NCBI GenBank assembly: GCA_016717285.1 | Contig: JADKFU010000005.1 | Coordinates: 1,348,501-1,412,500 of the forward strand | Source: Chitinophagaceae bacterium | Lineage (GTDB): Bacteria > Bacteroidota > Bacteroidia > Chitinophagales > UBA10324 | DNA: 64,000 nt | Direction of reading: 5' to 3' | Shown here: in pieces, positions 55,952 to 64,000 of the stretch | Layout: every line of letters starts with the position of its first letter | Numbering within the stretch: position 1 is the stretch's first letter | Program-made: the position numbers and the translations under genes | The notes under the pieces: generated by a model | Told to the model about the DNA's origin: nothing | The model's input: the letters and a program-made list of their open reading frames with translations, nothing else | The model's database searches: none

Positions 55952-56719
55952 ATGGAAAACATCACTGAAAAGGAAGAAGAGAAAAAACGGATTACTGTAA
56001 GTATGCTGATTCCGCTTTACTTTGTTAGTGTTTTGTGGCTTGTCTATTTTACGGAGTATGCCACCGGCCTCGATTTTTCATGGCTGGGTATATTACCACG
56101 AACTTTCGGTGGATTAGGCGGAATTATTTTCACTCCCTTTCTTCATGGTAGTTTCGGACACCTGCTGTCGAATAGCGTTCCTTTATTGGTACTTGGGTTT
56201 GGACTCATTTATTTCTACCGGAGTATTGCTTATAAAGTTTTTCTCTGGATCTGGTTTATTGATGGTTTTGGAGTTTGGATATTAGGCCGGGAATCTTATC
56301 ACATCGGCGCAAGCGGGTTGGTATATGGAATGGCAGCGTTTCTCATTTTCAGCGGTATCCTGCGCAGTAACCGGCGTCTGCTGGCATTATCGATGGCCGT
56401 TGTCTTTGTGTATGGATCTCTGATCTGGGGAATGCTTCCCTATATTCCTGATGTTTCGTGGGAAGCTCACCTTTTTGGTTTTCTTGCAGGAGTATATTTT
56501 TCTGTCCATTACTTGCGTGATGGACCAGCTAATGATCCGTTGCCTGAGTGGATGTCTGAAACCGATGATGAAAAAGAAAGGTTGCAGGAGTATTCCGGGA
56601 ATGAATTGCGTCCGGAGGAGAAGTTCAGCACCGATGAGGAGTCTGCAAAGCCATCCGATGAAATTAAAATTCGCTATATCTACCGGTCAAAAGAGGATGA
56701 AAAGGAAAGTGTTGATTAA
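55952..56719 (+). CDS. Rhomboid family intramembrane serine protease
   Basis: A 255-residue protease that cleaves substrates within the membrane. Six membrane segments are readable. The catalytic Ser lies in HIGASGLVYGMAAF and the catalytic His in WEAHLFGFLAGVYF; HGSFGHLLSNSVPL supplies the conserved loop residues. The C-terminal 60 residues are acidic and cytoplasmic. The ATG at 55952 (MENITEKEEEKK) is preferred over a TTG 45 bases upstream, which adds an atypical segment. Monocistronic. Confidence 0.92.
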   Translation: MENITEKEEEKKRITVSMLIPLYFVSVLWLVYFTEYATGLDFSWLGILPRTFGGLGGIIFTPFLHGSFGHLLSNSVPLLVLGFGLIYFYRSIAYKVFLWIWFIDGFGVWILGRESYHIGASGLVYGMAAFLIFSGILRSNRRLLALSMAVVFVYGSLIWGMLPYIPDVSWEAHLFGFLAGVYFSVHYLRDGPANDPLPEWMSETDDEKERLQEYSGNELRPEEKFSTDEESAKPSDEIKIRYIYRSKEDEKESVD

Positions 56720-56833
56720 CATTCTATGATAATAGAAATCAATCCTTTTCAAAAGAACCTAAAATCTAAAGCTGCATTTCAAAAAGGAATCGTTATAATT
56801 TGATCATCGCATATTGACTGCATTGTACAGTTA

Positions 56834-56887
56834 TTCAAAATTCAAAATTCCTAATTCCTAAATCTCAATTCTTAATTCCCATTTCCT
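56834..56887. repeat. Low-complexity AATTCCTAATTC tract
   Basis: Variants of TTCAAAATTC and TTCCTAATTCCTAAAT stand between the rhomboid gene and nuoL, just before the nuoL promoter candidate. The same words occur at 31545 and, reversed, at 22871. Confidence 0.75.
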
Positions 56888-56917
56888 TTTCCTGAACCAA
56901 AAAGAATCTTACTTTTG
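56887..56917 (+). promoter_or_regulatory. nuoL: Candidate promoter of nuoLMN
   Basis: TACTTTTG at 56910-56917 matches TAnnTTTG exactly, and TTTT at 56887-56890 (one base off TTTG) lies 19 bases upstream. It is 66 bases before the nuoL ATG. It implies that nuoLMN has its own transcript. Confidence 0.55.
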
Positions 56918-56982
56918 GGCGCCTTGGAATACATTGTATTCGATCAGGTTAATCATCATCCAATCTATCAACTGCTGTCTCA

Positions 56983-58893
56983 ATGAGTTCGTTTGTCTGG
57001 CTGATTCCTTTTTTTCCATTGTTGGGATTCCTGATTAACGGATTGGGCTTTGGTAAAATTCCCAAAAACACCGCTGCTATTATTGGATGCGGTTCAGTAC
57101 TGGGTTCATTTATAATTGTTTGTTCCCTTTTCATACAATCACTATCGGTACCTGTTAATCAGCACATTGATTTGTATTCCTGGATCAGTGCCGGCAATTA
57201 TTTGGTTTCATTTGCTTTCCTCATCGATCCGCTTTCTATCATCATGATGATGATTGTAACAGGAGTGGGATTTCTGATACATGTATATTCTATTGGCTAC
57301 ATGAGGGAGGATGAAGGATTCGGTAAATTCTTTGCCTATCTCAATCTGTTCCTGTTCTTCATGTTGTTGCTGGTAATGGGGGCTAATTATGTAATGATGT
57401 TTATAGGTTGGGAAGGAGTGGGGCTGTGTTCTTATTTACTGATTGGCTTCTGGTGGAAAAACCGGGAATATAGTGCCGCCGCCAATAAAGCATTTATCAT
57501 GAACCGCATTGGTGACCTTGGTTTTATTCTCGGCATCTTTCTGTTATTTGTTGCATTTGGTTCAAGTGATTTTGATAAAATTTTTCCTGCCGCTTCAGCA
57601 TATGCAACAAATGATTCGCTCATAGTGGCCATCACCTTGCTGCTTTTTATTGGTGCCATAGGAAAAAGTGCACAGATACCATTATTTACCTGGTTGCCCG
57701 ATGCCATGGCCGGTCCCACGCCGGTAAGCGCGCTTATTCATGCGGCAACGATGGTTACCGCAGGTATTTATATGGTTGCACGTTCAAACATTCTGTATTC
57801 GATTGCCCCTGTTTCGCTTGCCGTTGTTGCAGTAGTCGGTACGATCACAGCGCTAATGGCTGCATTAATTGCATTGACACAAAGTGATATCAAAAAAGTG
57901 CTTGCCTATTCAACAGTCAGCCAGTTGGGCTATATGTTCGCCGCATTAGGATCATCTGCTTATGACACAGCCGTTTTTCATGTTATGACGCATGCATTTT
58001 TTAAAGCGCTGCTTTTTCTTGGCGCAGGTAGTGTGATTCATGCCATGAGTGGTGAGCAAAATATCCGCCGCATGGGTGGCTTGAAAAAAGCGTTACCCAT
58101 CACATCAGCAACATTTCTGATTGGAACACTTGCCATCTCAGGCATTCCTCCGTTTGCCGGGTTCTTTTCAAAAGATGCGATCTTAACAGCCTCTTACTCT
58201 AATTCATTACCGCTGTTTATTATTCTTTCCATCACTTCTGTGCTTACAGCAGCTTATATGTTCAGATTGTACTTCACTGTTTTTTGGGGTGAATTCAGGG
58301 GAACACATCATCAACAGGAACACCTCCACGAATCTCCACGAAGTATTACCCTTCCATTAACTATACTCGCAGTGCTTGCAGCACTTGGAGGGTTTTTAGG
58401 AATGCCGGAAATCTTCACTGAACACAATTGGATTCATGAATATCTCTCACCGGTTTTCAATCAGAATACACGAATCATGGCACATCCGGATACGGCAATG
58501 ATTGAATGGCTGCTGGTTGCTTTTTCAATTATTGTTTTACTCTTGGTAATGTGGATGGCTTATCAGCGATATGCAGTTAAGAAAGTAGCTGCGGTTGTCA
58601 ATGAAGATAAGCTTCCATTTTTCTATAAACTTTCTTACCATAAATTTTATGTTGATGAATTGTACGAAAGTATTGTAGTTAAACCACTTGGTATCATCGG
58701 AGACTTTTTTACAAATACAATTGAAAAAAATATAATTGACGGCACTGTAAATGGCATGGGAAATTTCACCATCTACCTGGGATCTCAGTTTAGAAAAATT
58801 CAAACGGGTAATATCGGATTTTATGTTTTTGCAATGGTGGCCGGTATTATCTTAATGCTGCTTTTTGGTTTAGCTAAACTCAATGTATTCTGA
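56983..58893 (+). CDS. nuoL: NADH-quinone oxidoreductase subunit L
   Basis: A 636-residue proton-pumping subunit of respiratory complex I, with 14 core membrane helices plus the C-terminal lateral helix. Family motifs: MMFIGWEGVGLCSYLLIGFWW, LFTWLPDAMAGPTPVSALIHAATMVTAG with the conserved Lys/His network, and AYSTVSQLGYMFAALG. The stop TGA overlaps the nuoM ATG by one base. The upstream neighbour is a rhomboid gene, not nuoK, so the usual complex I operon is split here. Confidence 0.97.
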   Translation: MSSFVWLIPFFPLLGFLINGLGFGKIPKNTAAIIGCGSVLGSFIIVCSLFIQSLSVPVNQHIDLYSWISAGNYLVSFAFLIDPLSIIMMMIVTGVGFLIHVYSIGYMREDEGFGKFFAYLNLFLFFMLLLVMGANYVMMFIGWEGVGLCSYLLIGFWWKNREYSAAANKAFIMNRIGDLGFILGIFLLFVAFGSSDFDKIFPAASAYATNDSLIVAITLLLFIGAIGKSAQIPLFTWLPDAMAGPTPVSALIHAATMVTAGIYMVARSNILYSIAPVSLAVVAVVGTITALMAALIALTQSDIKKVLAYSTVSQLGYMFAALGSSAYDTAVFHVMTHAFFKALLFLGAGSVIHAMSGEQNIRRMGGLKKALPITSATFLIGTLAISGIPPFAGFFSKDAILTASYSNSLPLFIILSITSVLTAAYMFRLYFTVFWGEFRGTHHQQEHLHESPRSITLPLTILAVLAALGGFLGMPEIFTEHNWIHEYLSPVFNQNTRIMAHPDTAMIEWLLVAFSIIVLLLVMWMAYQRYAVKKVAAVVNEDKLPFFYKLSYHKFYVDELYESIVVKPLGIIGDFFTNTIEKNIIDGTVNGMGNFTIYLGSQFRKIQTGNIGFYVFAMVAGIILMLLFGLAKLNVF

Positions 58894-60365
58894 TGATAGC
58901 AGCGGCACTTCTTATTCTTCCTTTGGTTTTTACAATTTTCACTTTACTGTTGCCGGCAAATAACAGCAGGAATATCGCATTAATAGGTTCTTTGCTGAGT
59001 TTTGCTCTTTCTGCTTTCGCCTGGGTGCAGTTTTCATCAGGCAATTTGGCGCAGCTATCACTTGATGTTCCCTGGATTTCTTCCTTAGGTATTCACTTCA
59101 ACATTGGCATCGACGGTATTTCATTGATTTTAGTATTACTCACCGGCCTGTTGTATCCATTTATTGTTGCTGCCACTTTACAGACAGATATAAAAAGTCC
59201 GAAAGCTTTTTTTGCATTGATGCTTGCAATGCAACTGGGACTGATGGGTGTTTTTATTGCAAAGGACGCCTTCCTTTTTTATGTGTTTTATGAACTCACA
59301 TTAATTCCTGTCTATTTTATATGTGCCATTTGGGGTGGAGAAAAAAGCATTCCCATCACTTTAAAGTTTTTCATTTATACACTTGCAGGAAGTCTTTTTA
59401 TGCTGATTGCCATCATTTATTTATACTTTAAAACACCCGGCAATCATACTTTTGATATTCAATCTTTTTATCACCTCGGCCTTTCCGCAACCGAACAAAC
59501 ATGGATTTTCTGGGCATTTTTTCTCGCTTTTGCTATCAAGATTCCCATCTTTCCCTTTCATACCTGGCAGCCGGACACTTATACAGTTGCTCCTGCAGCG
59601 GGTAGCATGTTACTTGCCGGCATTATGTTGAAAATGGGAATTTATGGTTTGATCAGACTGGTATTACCGATCGTTCCGCAAGGTGTGGCAGCTTGGGGTA
59701 ATGGCGCTTTGATACTATGTATCATTGGCATCGTATACGCTTCGTTGATTGCATGGCGGCAACAGGATTTGAAACGATTGCTTGCTTATTCTTCAATAGC
59801 CCACGTTGGATTGATTGCGGCTGGTGTTTTTGCTGTCAACATTTCGGGATTGCAGGGCGCAATGATTCAGATGTTTAATCACGGCGTGAATGTAGTCGCC
59901 ATGTTTTTTATGATCGACCTTATTGAAAGAAGATACGGTACTCGCTGGATGGATGAGTTGGGAGGAGTTGCTGGTCAAATGAAAAAATTTGGTGTCATCT
60001 TCATGATTGTTTTATTGGGAAGTGTTGGATTGCCACTGACCAATGGATTTATCGGTGAGTTTTTATTGCTGATGGGAATCTATCAGCACAATGCATGGAT
60101 GGCCGCATTTGCAGGGCTTACATTAATACTGGGTGCCGCTTATATGTTCAGGTTGTATCGACATGTTTTTTTAGGAGAGGTGAAGGATCACAAAATAATC
60201 GCGGTTGATACACTTACGTGGGAAAATTTTATTCTGATTCCGCTTTGTGCGCTTATCTTGATTATTGGTGTTTATCCTGCTATTCTTTTAAACATAACCG
60301 AACCGGCTGTGCAACAATTGCTTCAGATTTTTAATGCTCCTAACGTAATCACCAGCGGCTTATGA
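58893..60365 (+). CDS. nuoM: NADH-quinone oxidoreductase subunit M
   Basis: A 490-residue antiporter-like subunit of complex I. Motifs: FYVFYELTLIPVYFICAIWGGE with the key Glu, IFPFHTWQPDTYTVAPAAGSML, and LAYSSIAHVGLIAAGVFA. Fourteen membrane helices. It overlaps nuoL by 1 base and nuoN by 4 bases. Confidence 0.97.
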   Translation: MIAAALLILPLVFTIFTLLLPANNSRNIALIGSLLSFALSAFAWVQFSSGNLAQLSLDVPWISSLGIHFNIGIDGISLILVLLTGLLYPFIVAATLQTDIKSPKAFFALMLAMQLGLMGVFIAKDAFLFYVFYELTLIPVYFICAIWGGEKSIPITLKFFIYTLAGSLFMLIAIIYLYFKTPGNHTFDIQSFYHLGLSATEQTWIFWAFFLAFAIKIPIFPFHTWQPDTYTVAPAAGSMLLAGIMLKMGIYGLIRLVLPIVPQGVAAWGNGALILCIIGIVYASLIAWRQQDLKRLLAYSSIAHVGLIAAGVFAVNISGLQGAMIQMFNHGVNVVAMFFMIDLIERRYGTRWMDELGGVAGQMKKFGVIFMIVLLGSVGLPLTNGFIGEFLLLMGIYQHNAWMAAFAGLTLILGAAYMFRLYRHVFLGEVKDHKIIAVDTLTWENFILIPLCALILIIGVYPAILLNITEPAVQQLLQIFNAPNVITSGL

Positions 60366-61735
60366 ATGTCTTGATAACACTTTCTATAGCCGGAATAATT
60401 ACCATGATTGGCAGCACATTCAAAGACCGCTCATGGATTCTGACAGTAACGTTATCAGCATTGGCAATCTCCTGTTATCTGGCTGGAGCCGGCTGGAACA
60501 GTAATGTCGTTTTTTTTGATGCTATGCGGATGGATAACTTCGCCATAGCTTTCACCATCGTTTGTCTGCTGGCTGCATTTATACTTTCGATTATCTATCA
60601 CCAACTGAATTATGCAAAGGATGCTCATTATGCGGAAGTATATGCCATCATTCTTTTTTCACTGGCCGGTGCAGTGGTTATGGTTTCATTTACCAGTTTA
60701 CTAATGTTGTTTCTTGGAATTGAAATATTATCGCTGAGTTTATACATATTGGCCGGGTTGAGAAAAAAAGATTTACTGTCCAATGAAGCATCTCTCAAAT
60801 ATTTTCTGATGGGTGCTTTCTCGACCGGATTTTTATTGTTTGGAATTGCGATGTTGTATGGAGCAACAGGTTCATTTATGGTAATCGATATTGCCTATTA
60901 TCTCGGCTTACATCAGTCAGCTCCTGAGCCTTTTGTAGTAGCAGGTATTATCATGCTGATGATTGGTTTGTTATTCAAAGTAGCAGCTGCTCCGTTTCAT
61001 TTCTGGACGCCGGATGTGTATCAGGGCTCACCAACTATTGTAACCGGTTACATGGCAACGGTTGGTAAAGTCGCTGCCTTTGCGGCATTCCTTCGGTTAT
61101 TTCAGTGGGGCTTTGCTCCGGCTTTAGTTTCTTATCAGTTTTTAATTGCGGCTGTTGCAATCGTTACACTGTTCGTGGGAAATATCATAGCGCTGTATCA
61201 GAAAAGTGTAAAACGAATGCTGGCTTATTCCAGTATTTCACATGCCGGCTACATGCTGCTTGCATTAATGGTAACCAATGAGATTTCCAATGGAGCAGTA
61301 TTATTTTATGCAATTGCGTATACGCTTGCATCGGTGGTTGCCTTCACAGTGGTTGCTGTTCTGCAGGAAAAAAATGCTGGTGATGATACCGATGCCTTTA
61401 ATGGTTTATCGAAAAGAAATCCTATGCTTGCCATCACCTTCGCAATAGCGATGATTTCGTTGGCAGGCATTCCACCAACCGCAGGCTTCTTTGCAAAATT
61501 TTATATTTTCTCTGCAGCCATCAAAGATGGTTGGGTATGGATGGTTGCAATTGCTGTCATTAATTCATTCATCAGTATTTACTATTACTTCCGTCCGGTT
61601 ATTGCATCGTTCATGAAAAAGGGAAGCGATGAAACTATCAATATCAGCTTTGTCATGCAATTGCTGCTTGTTTTATTGGCTGTGCTCACGCTGCTTGTCG
61701 GAATGCTGCCTGACTGGCTTACCGGTATTTTGTAA
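60362..61735 (+). CDS. nuoN: NADH-quinone oxidoreductase subunit N
   Basis: A 457-residue antiporter-like subunit of complex I, last of the usual nuo order. Motifs: LLMLFLGIEILSLSLYILAG, LFKVAAAPFHFWTPDVYQGSPTIV-type segment (key Lys and Pro-His-Phe), and MLAYSSISHAGYMLLAL. Translation is coupled to nuoM by the ATGA overlap. Confidence 0.97.
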   Translation: MNVLITLSIAGIITMIGSTFKDRSWILTVTLSALAISCYLAGAGWNSNVVFFDAMRMDNFAIAFTIVCLLAAFILSIIYHQLNYAKDAHYAEVYAIILFSLAGAVVMVSFTSLLMLFLGIEILSLSLYILAGLRKKDLLSNEASLKYFLMGAFSTGFLLFGIAMLYGATGSFMVIDIAYYLGLHQSAPEPFVVAGIIMLMIGLLFKVAAAPFHFWTPDVYQGSPTIVTGYMATVGKVAAFAAFLRLFQWGFAPALVSYQFLIAAVAIVTLFVGNIIALYQKSVKRMLAYSSISHAGYMLLALMVTNEISNGAVLFYAIAYTLASVVAFTVVAVLQEKNAGDDTDAFNGLSKRNPMLAITFAIAMISLAGIPPTAGFFAKFYIFSAAIKDGWVWMVAIAVINSFISIYYYFRPVIASFMKKGSDETINISFVMQLLLVLLAVLTLLVGMLPDWLTGIL

Positions 61736-62026
61736 CCTTCTTTTACCTTCAGGTTTTATTTAATAGGAAATGCGTTACAACTGCACCATAATTTTTTTTT
61801 AATAATTGAATCAGATGTTGAAGCGGTAGTAACAAATCAATACGTAGTATGAATGCAGTGAAATTGTCTGTCGTGCAGAATAATTTTTTGGTCTTGAAAT
61901 AATTCCTATTTTGCCCTTCCACTAAAGTTTTGCAGGATTACATGAATGGAATTGTGTAGTTCCTTATTTTGGTGTGGCTTTATAAATGATCCAACATACG
62001 CTTCTAAAACTTGCATCAAAAAGATT

Positions 62027-63511
62027 ATGGCCAATAAATTATTTGTTACAAAATCAATAGCTAAGCTGCTTGAACAGGCAGATGGATCTTCCAATAAACT
62101 GAAGCGTACATTAGGTATGTGGCACCTCGTGTTGCTTGGAATTGGTGCAATCATTGGTGCCGGCCTTTTTGTGAGAACCGCCGCTGCTGCCTCTGAACAC
62201 GCCGGCGCTGCTGTAACACTTTCTTATGTACTTGCCGCAGTCGGATGTCTTTTCGCTGGACTTTGCTATGCGGAATTTGCATCCAGCATTCCAATTGCCG
62301 GAAGTGCATATACTTATTCTTATGCTACACTCGGCGAATTCATTGCCTGGGTTATTGGTTGGGAATTGATTCTTGAATATGGATTAGGAGCTGCTACCGT
62401 AGCCATTGCATGGTCGGAATACCTGAATAAACTGCTTGCTCATTTCAATATGACGATACCATTTGAATGGTGCCATTCCCCCTTGGAAGTAAGCCTTGAC
62501 GGCTCCATGCATGGCATTATCAATCTGCCGGCAATACTGATACTTGGTCTTCTTTCCATGCTGCTCATCAGGGGCACCCAGCACTCTGCAACAATTAATG
62601 CTTTTATCGTAGTGATTAAGGTGGCCATTGTTTTATTATTTATTCTCTTCGGATGGTCCTTCATCAACCCGCAAAATCACATTCCATTTATTCCACCTGC
62701 CGGAACATACATCGATAAAGCCGGGGCTTCACATAATTTTGGTGGCTTCATGGGAATTCTGGCGGGAGCAGGCACTGTCTTTTTTGCTTTTATTGGTTTT
62801 GATGCGGTCTCTACAGCGGCACAGGAATCAAAAAATCCGAAACGTGACATGCCGATTGGTATCCTGCTTTCTTTAGGTATCTGCACATTTCTATACATTT
62901 TGTTTTCTTACGTTCTCACCGGTGTAGCATCTTATGAAGATTTCCGCAATGCGGGAAAAGAAGCTTCAGTAACCTATGCTATTCAAACATACATGCATGG
63001 TTATGGTTGGCTTGCAACTTTTATCACCGTCGCAATTCTGGCAGGATTTTCATCTGTAATACTGGTTATGTTGCTCGGACAATCAAGGGTTTTCTACTCA
63101 ATGTCACGCGATGGATTGGTTCCAAAAATATTTTCAGATATTCATCCGAAGTTCCATACGCCATGGAAATCTAACATGATTTTCTTTCTGTTCACCGGAC
63201 TTTTTGCAGCATTTCTTCCAGGCTCACTCACGGGTGATCTTACAAGTATCGGTACGCTGTCAGCCTTTTTATTGGTGAGTGCGGGAATTCTTGTGATTCG
63301 GAAAACACAACCGGATTTACCTCGCAGCTTTAAAACCCCATTTGTTCCCCTGGTTCCGATACTGGGTATTGTAACCTGCGGAGCTATGATGTTTGGTCTG
63401 GACAGATATACTTGGATTGGATTTCTGTGTTGGACCGGAATTGGTTTGATGGTGTACTTCCTTTACAGTCGTTATCACAGTATAGCGCAAAAGGATGCAT
63501 TAAAATCATGA
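62027..63511 (+). CDS. APC family amino acid permease
   Basis: A 494-residue transporter with 12 or more membrane segments, closest by eye to the cationic amino acid (CAT-like) group of the APC superfamily. The first helix has the family unwound motif LLGIGAIIGAGLFV, preceded by the typical KLKRTLGMWHL, and helix 6 holds FFAFIGFDAVSTAAQESKNPKR. I prefer the ATG at 62027 (MANKLFVTK) over one at 61946, because the extra 27 residues do not match the family and the region looks non-coding. A weak TTTG-N16-TATTTTG lies at 61887-61913. The exact substrate is not clear. Confidence 0.92.
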   Translation: MANKLFVTKSIAKLLEQADGSSNKLKRTLGMWHLVLLGIGAIIGAGLFVRTAAAASEHAGAAVTLSYVLAAVGCLFAGLCYAEFASSIPIAGSAYTYSYATLGEFIAWVIGWELILEYGLGAATVAIAWSEYLNKLLAHFNMTIPFEWCHSPLEVSLDGSMHGIINLPAILILGLLSMLLIRGTQHSATINAFIVVIKVAIVLLFILFGWSFINPQNHIPFIPPAGTYIDKAGASHNFGGFMGILAGAGTVFFAFIGFDAVSTAAQESKNPKRDMPIGILLSLGICTFLYILFSYVLTGVASYEDFRNAGKEASVTYAIQTYMHGYGWLATFITVAILAGFSSVILVMLLGQSRVFYSMSRDGLVPKIFSDIHPKFHTPWKSNMIFFLFTGLFAAFLPGSLTGDLTSIGTLSAFLLVSAGILVIRKTQPDLPRSFKTPFVPLVPILGIVTCGAMMFGLDRYTWIGFLCWTGIGLMVYFLYSRYHSIAQKDALKS

Positions 63512-63570
63512 TGGCTTAAGTCATTGTTTCGTAAAGCGTTGATAAGAAATCAATTAAAATTAATTTTAAG

Positions 63571-63601
63571 TTTGGTTCAGTAAAAGGAAAGTTTATTTTT
63601 G
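63571..63601 (+). promoter_or_regulatory. Consensus Bacteroidota promoter of the ExbB-like gene
   Basis: TTTG at 63571-63574, a 19-base spacer, then TATTTTTG at 63594-63601: a full match to the TTTG/TAnnTTTG consensus of the Bacteroidota main sigma factor. It lies 52 bases before the ATG, the best promoter in the window. Confidence 0.7.
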
Positions 63602-63653
63602 CAATCGCACTTTTAACACTTCATTAAAACTTCTAACCCAAAAATCTCTTCCA

Positions 63654-64000
63654 ATGATTAAAAAAGGTAGTTCTTCCGGTCTTTTTCCTGTTTTGGTGAT
63701 CATTACATGTTTGGTCATTGCTGTGGTTATTTACCAGTTTATTTTAGGTAATCCATCCAATTTTGTAGACGCAGAACGTGAAACGCCTAAGGCCGGAAAC
63801 ATTCAGGGCATCATGTTCAAAGGAGGATTTCTGGTGCCTGTAATTCTCACTATGCTTTTGATGGTTGTTGTATTTACCATTGAAAGATTATTGACGCTGT
63901 CAAAAGCAAATGGGTCTGGCAATCTTTCAAATTTTGTGAGAAAAGTGCAATTCAATCTTGCAAATGATAATATTGCTGATGCTGTAAAGGAGTGCGATCG
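63654..64000 (+). CDS. MotA/TolQ/ExbB proton channel family protein (cut by window edge)
   Basis: The first 115 codons of a proton channel subunit that energises TonB-dependent transport or a related envelope process. A membrane helix (LFPVLVIITCLVIAVVIYQFI) is followed by a short loop and a second helix, LVPVILTMLLMVVVFTIERLL, with the Glu-Arg pair typical of ExbB/TolQ, then a cytoplasmic region. The N-terminal extension with GNPSNFVDAERETPKAG is usual for Bacteroidota ExbB proteins. The frame is open to the window edge. The ExbD partners would be expected next. Confidence 0.88.
   Translation, partial: MIKKGSSSGLFPVLVIITCLVIAVVIYQFILGNPSNFVDAERETPKAGNIQGIMFKGGFLVPVILTMLLMVVVFTIERLLTLSKANGSGNLSNFVRKVQFNLANDNIADAVKECD

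Noticed and set aside
61946..62026. ATG 81 bases upstream for the APC permease
   Set aside because: The extra 27 residues do not resemble the family N-terminus; MANKLFVTK at 62027 fits.
1..64000. tRNA, rRNA, prophage or classical insertion sequence
   Set aside because: Reading the intergenic spaces showed no tRNA arm pattern, no transposase, no integrase and no phage genes. A tRNAscan or Infernal run would be the decisive check.

Overview
The window comes from a member of the Bacteroidota, probably a Chitinophagales/Saprospirales-like lineage; that finer placement is inference. Signs are a SusC/SusD pair, three type IX secretion (T9SS) C-terminal sorting domains, a T9SS plug-like protein, a lipidated TamA homologue (TamL type), a DAHP synthase/chorismate mutase fusion, an ABC permease/M1 peptidase fusion, and promoters of the TTTG/TAnnTTTG class. 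No tRNA, rRNA, prophage, classical insertion sequence or CRISPR-Cas locus was found by reading.

Layout. 1-4521: methionyl-tRNA synthetase (cut at the left edge), an S66 LD-carboxypeptidase, and the T9SS plug-like protein. 4850-20346: a carbohydrate locus all on the plus strand: SusC, SusD, a LamG/FIVAR-like surface lipoprotein, a sugar-binding lipoprotein, a Gfo/Idh/MocA oxidoreductase, two ABC permeases, two different GH130 enzymes around an apparently all-alpha lipoprotein, and a MalK-type ATPase. It reads as one route: capture at the surface, periplasmic trimming, ABC import, and cytoplasmic cleavage of mannosides. 20347-21222: a GIY-YIG nuclease gene between inverted copies of a short repeat, followed by a tandem array of that repeat. 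21223-27544: tsaE and alanine dehydrogenase (overlapping), then an ABC ATPase and a permease/M1 fusion on the minus strand. 27766-31423: two T9SS cargo proteins, one an M28 peptidase. 31707-36383: aromatic amino acid genes pheA, DAHP synthase/chorismate mutase, aroB, aroA. 36430-39494: a divergent SpoU methyltransferase and tamL.

39893-50303: a giant T9SS-secreted protein (about 3,470 residues if read through) with LamG, MopE-type calcium-binding motifs, a subtilase-like domain, an MBG domain and hexapeptide repeats. The frame is broken by one extra base inside an 18-bp tandem repeat. The next gene (50594-52514), a TPR adenylate cyclase, is also broken by one extra base. 52793-56719: an amidohydrolase, a dihaem cytochrome c and a rhomboid protease. 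56983-61735: nuoLMN. 62027-64000: an APC amino acid permease and the start of an ExbB/TolQ-type gene.

Main points for follow-up: the SusCD plus ABC plus double-GH130 locus; the frameshift in the repeat that separates the giant protein from its secretion signal; its subtilase-like domain with Glu at the usual His position; and the GIY-YIG gene bracketed by repeats. All family names come from reading motifs, not database searches.
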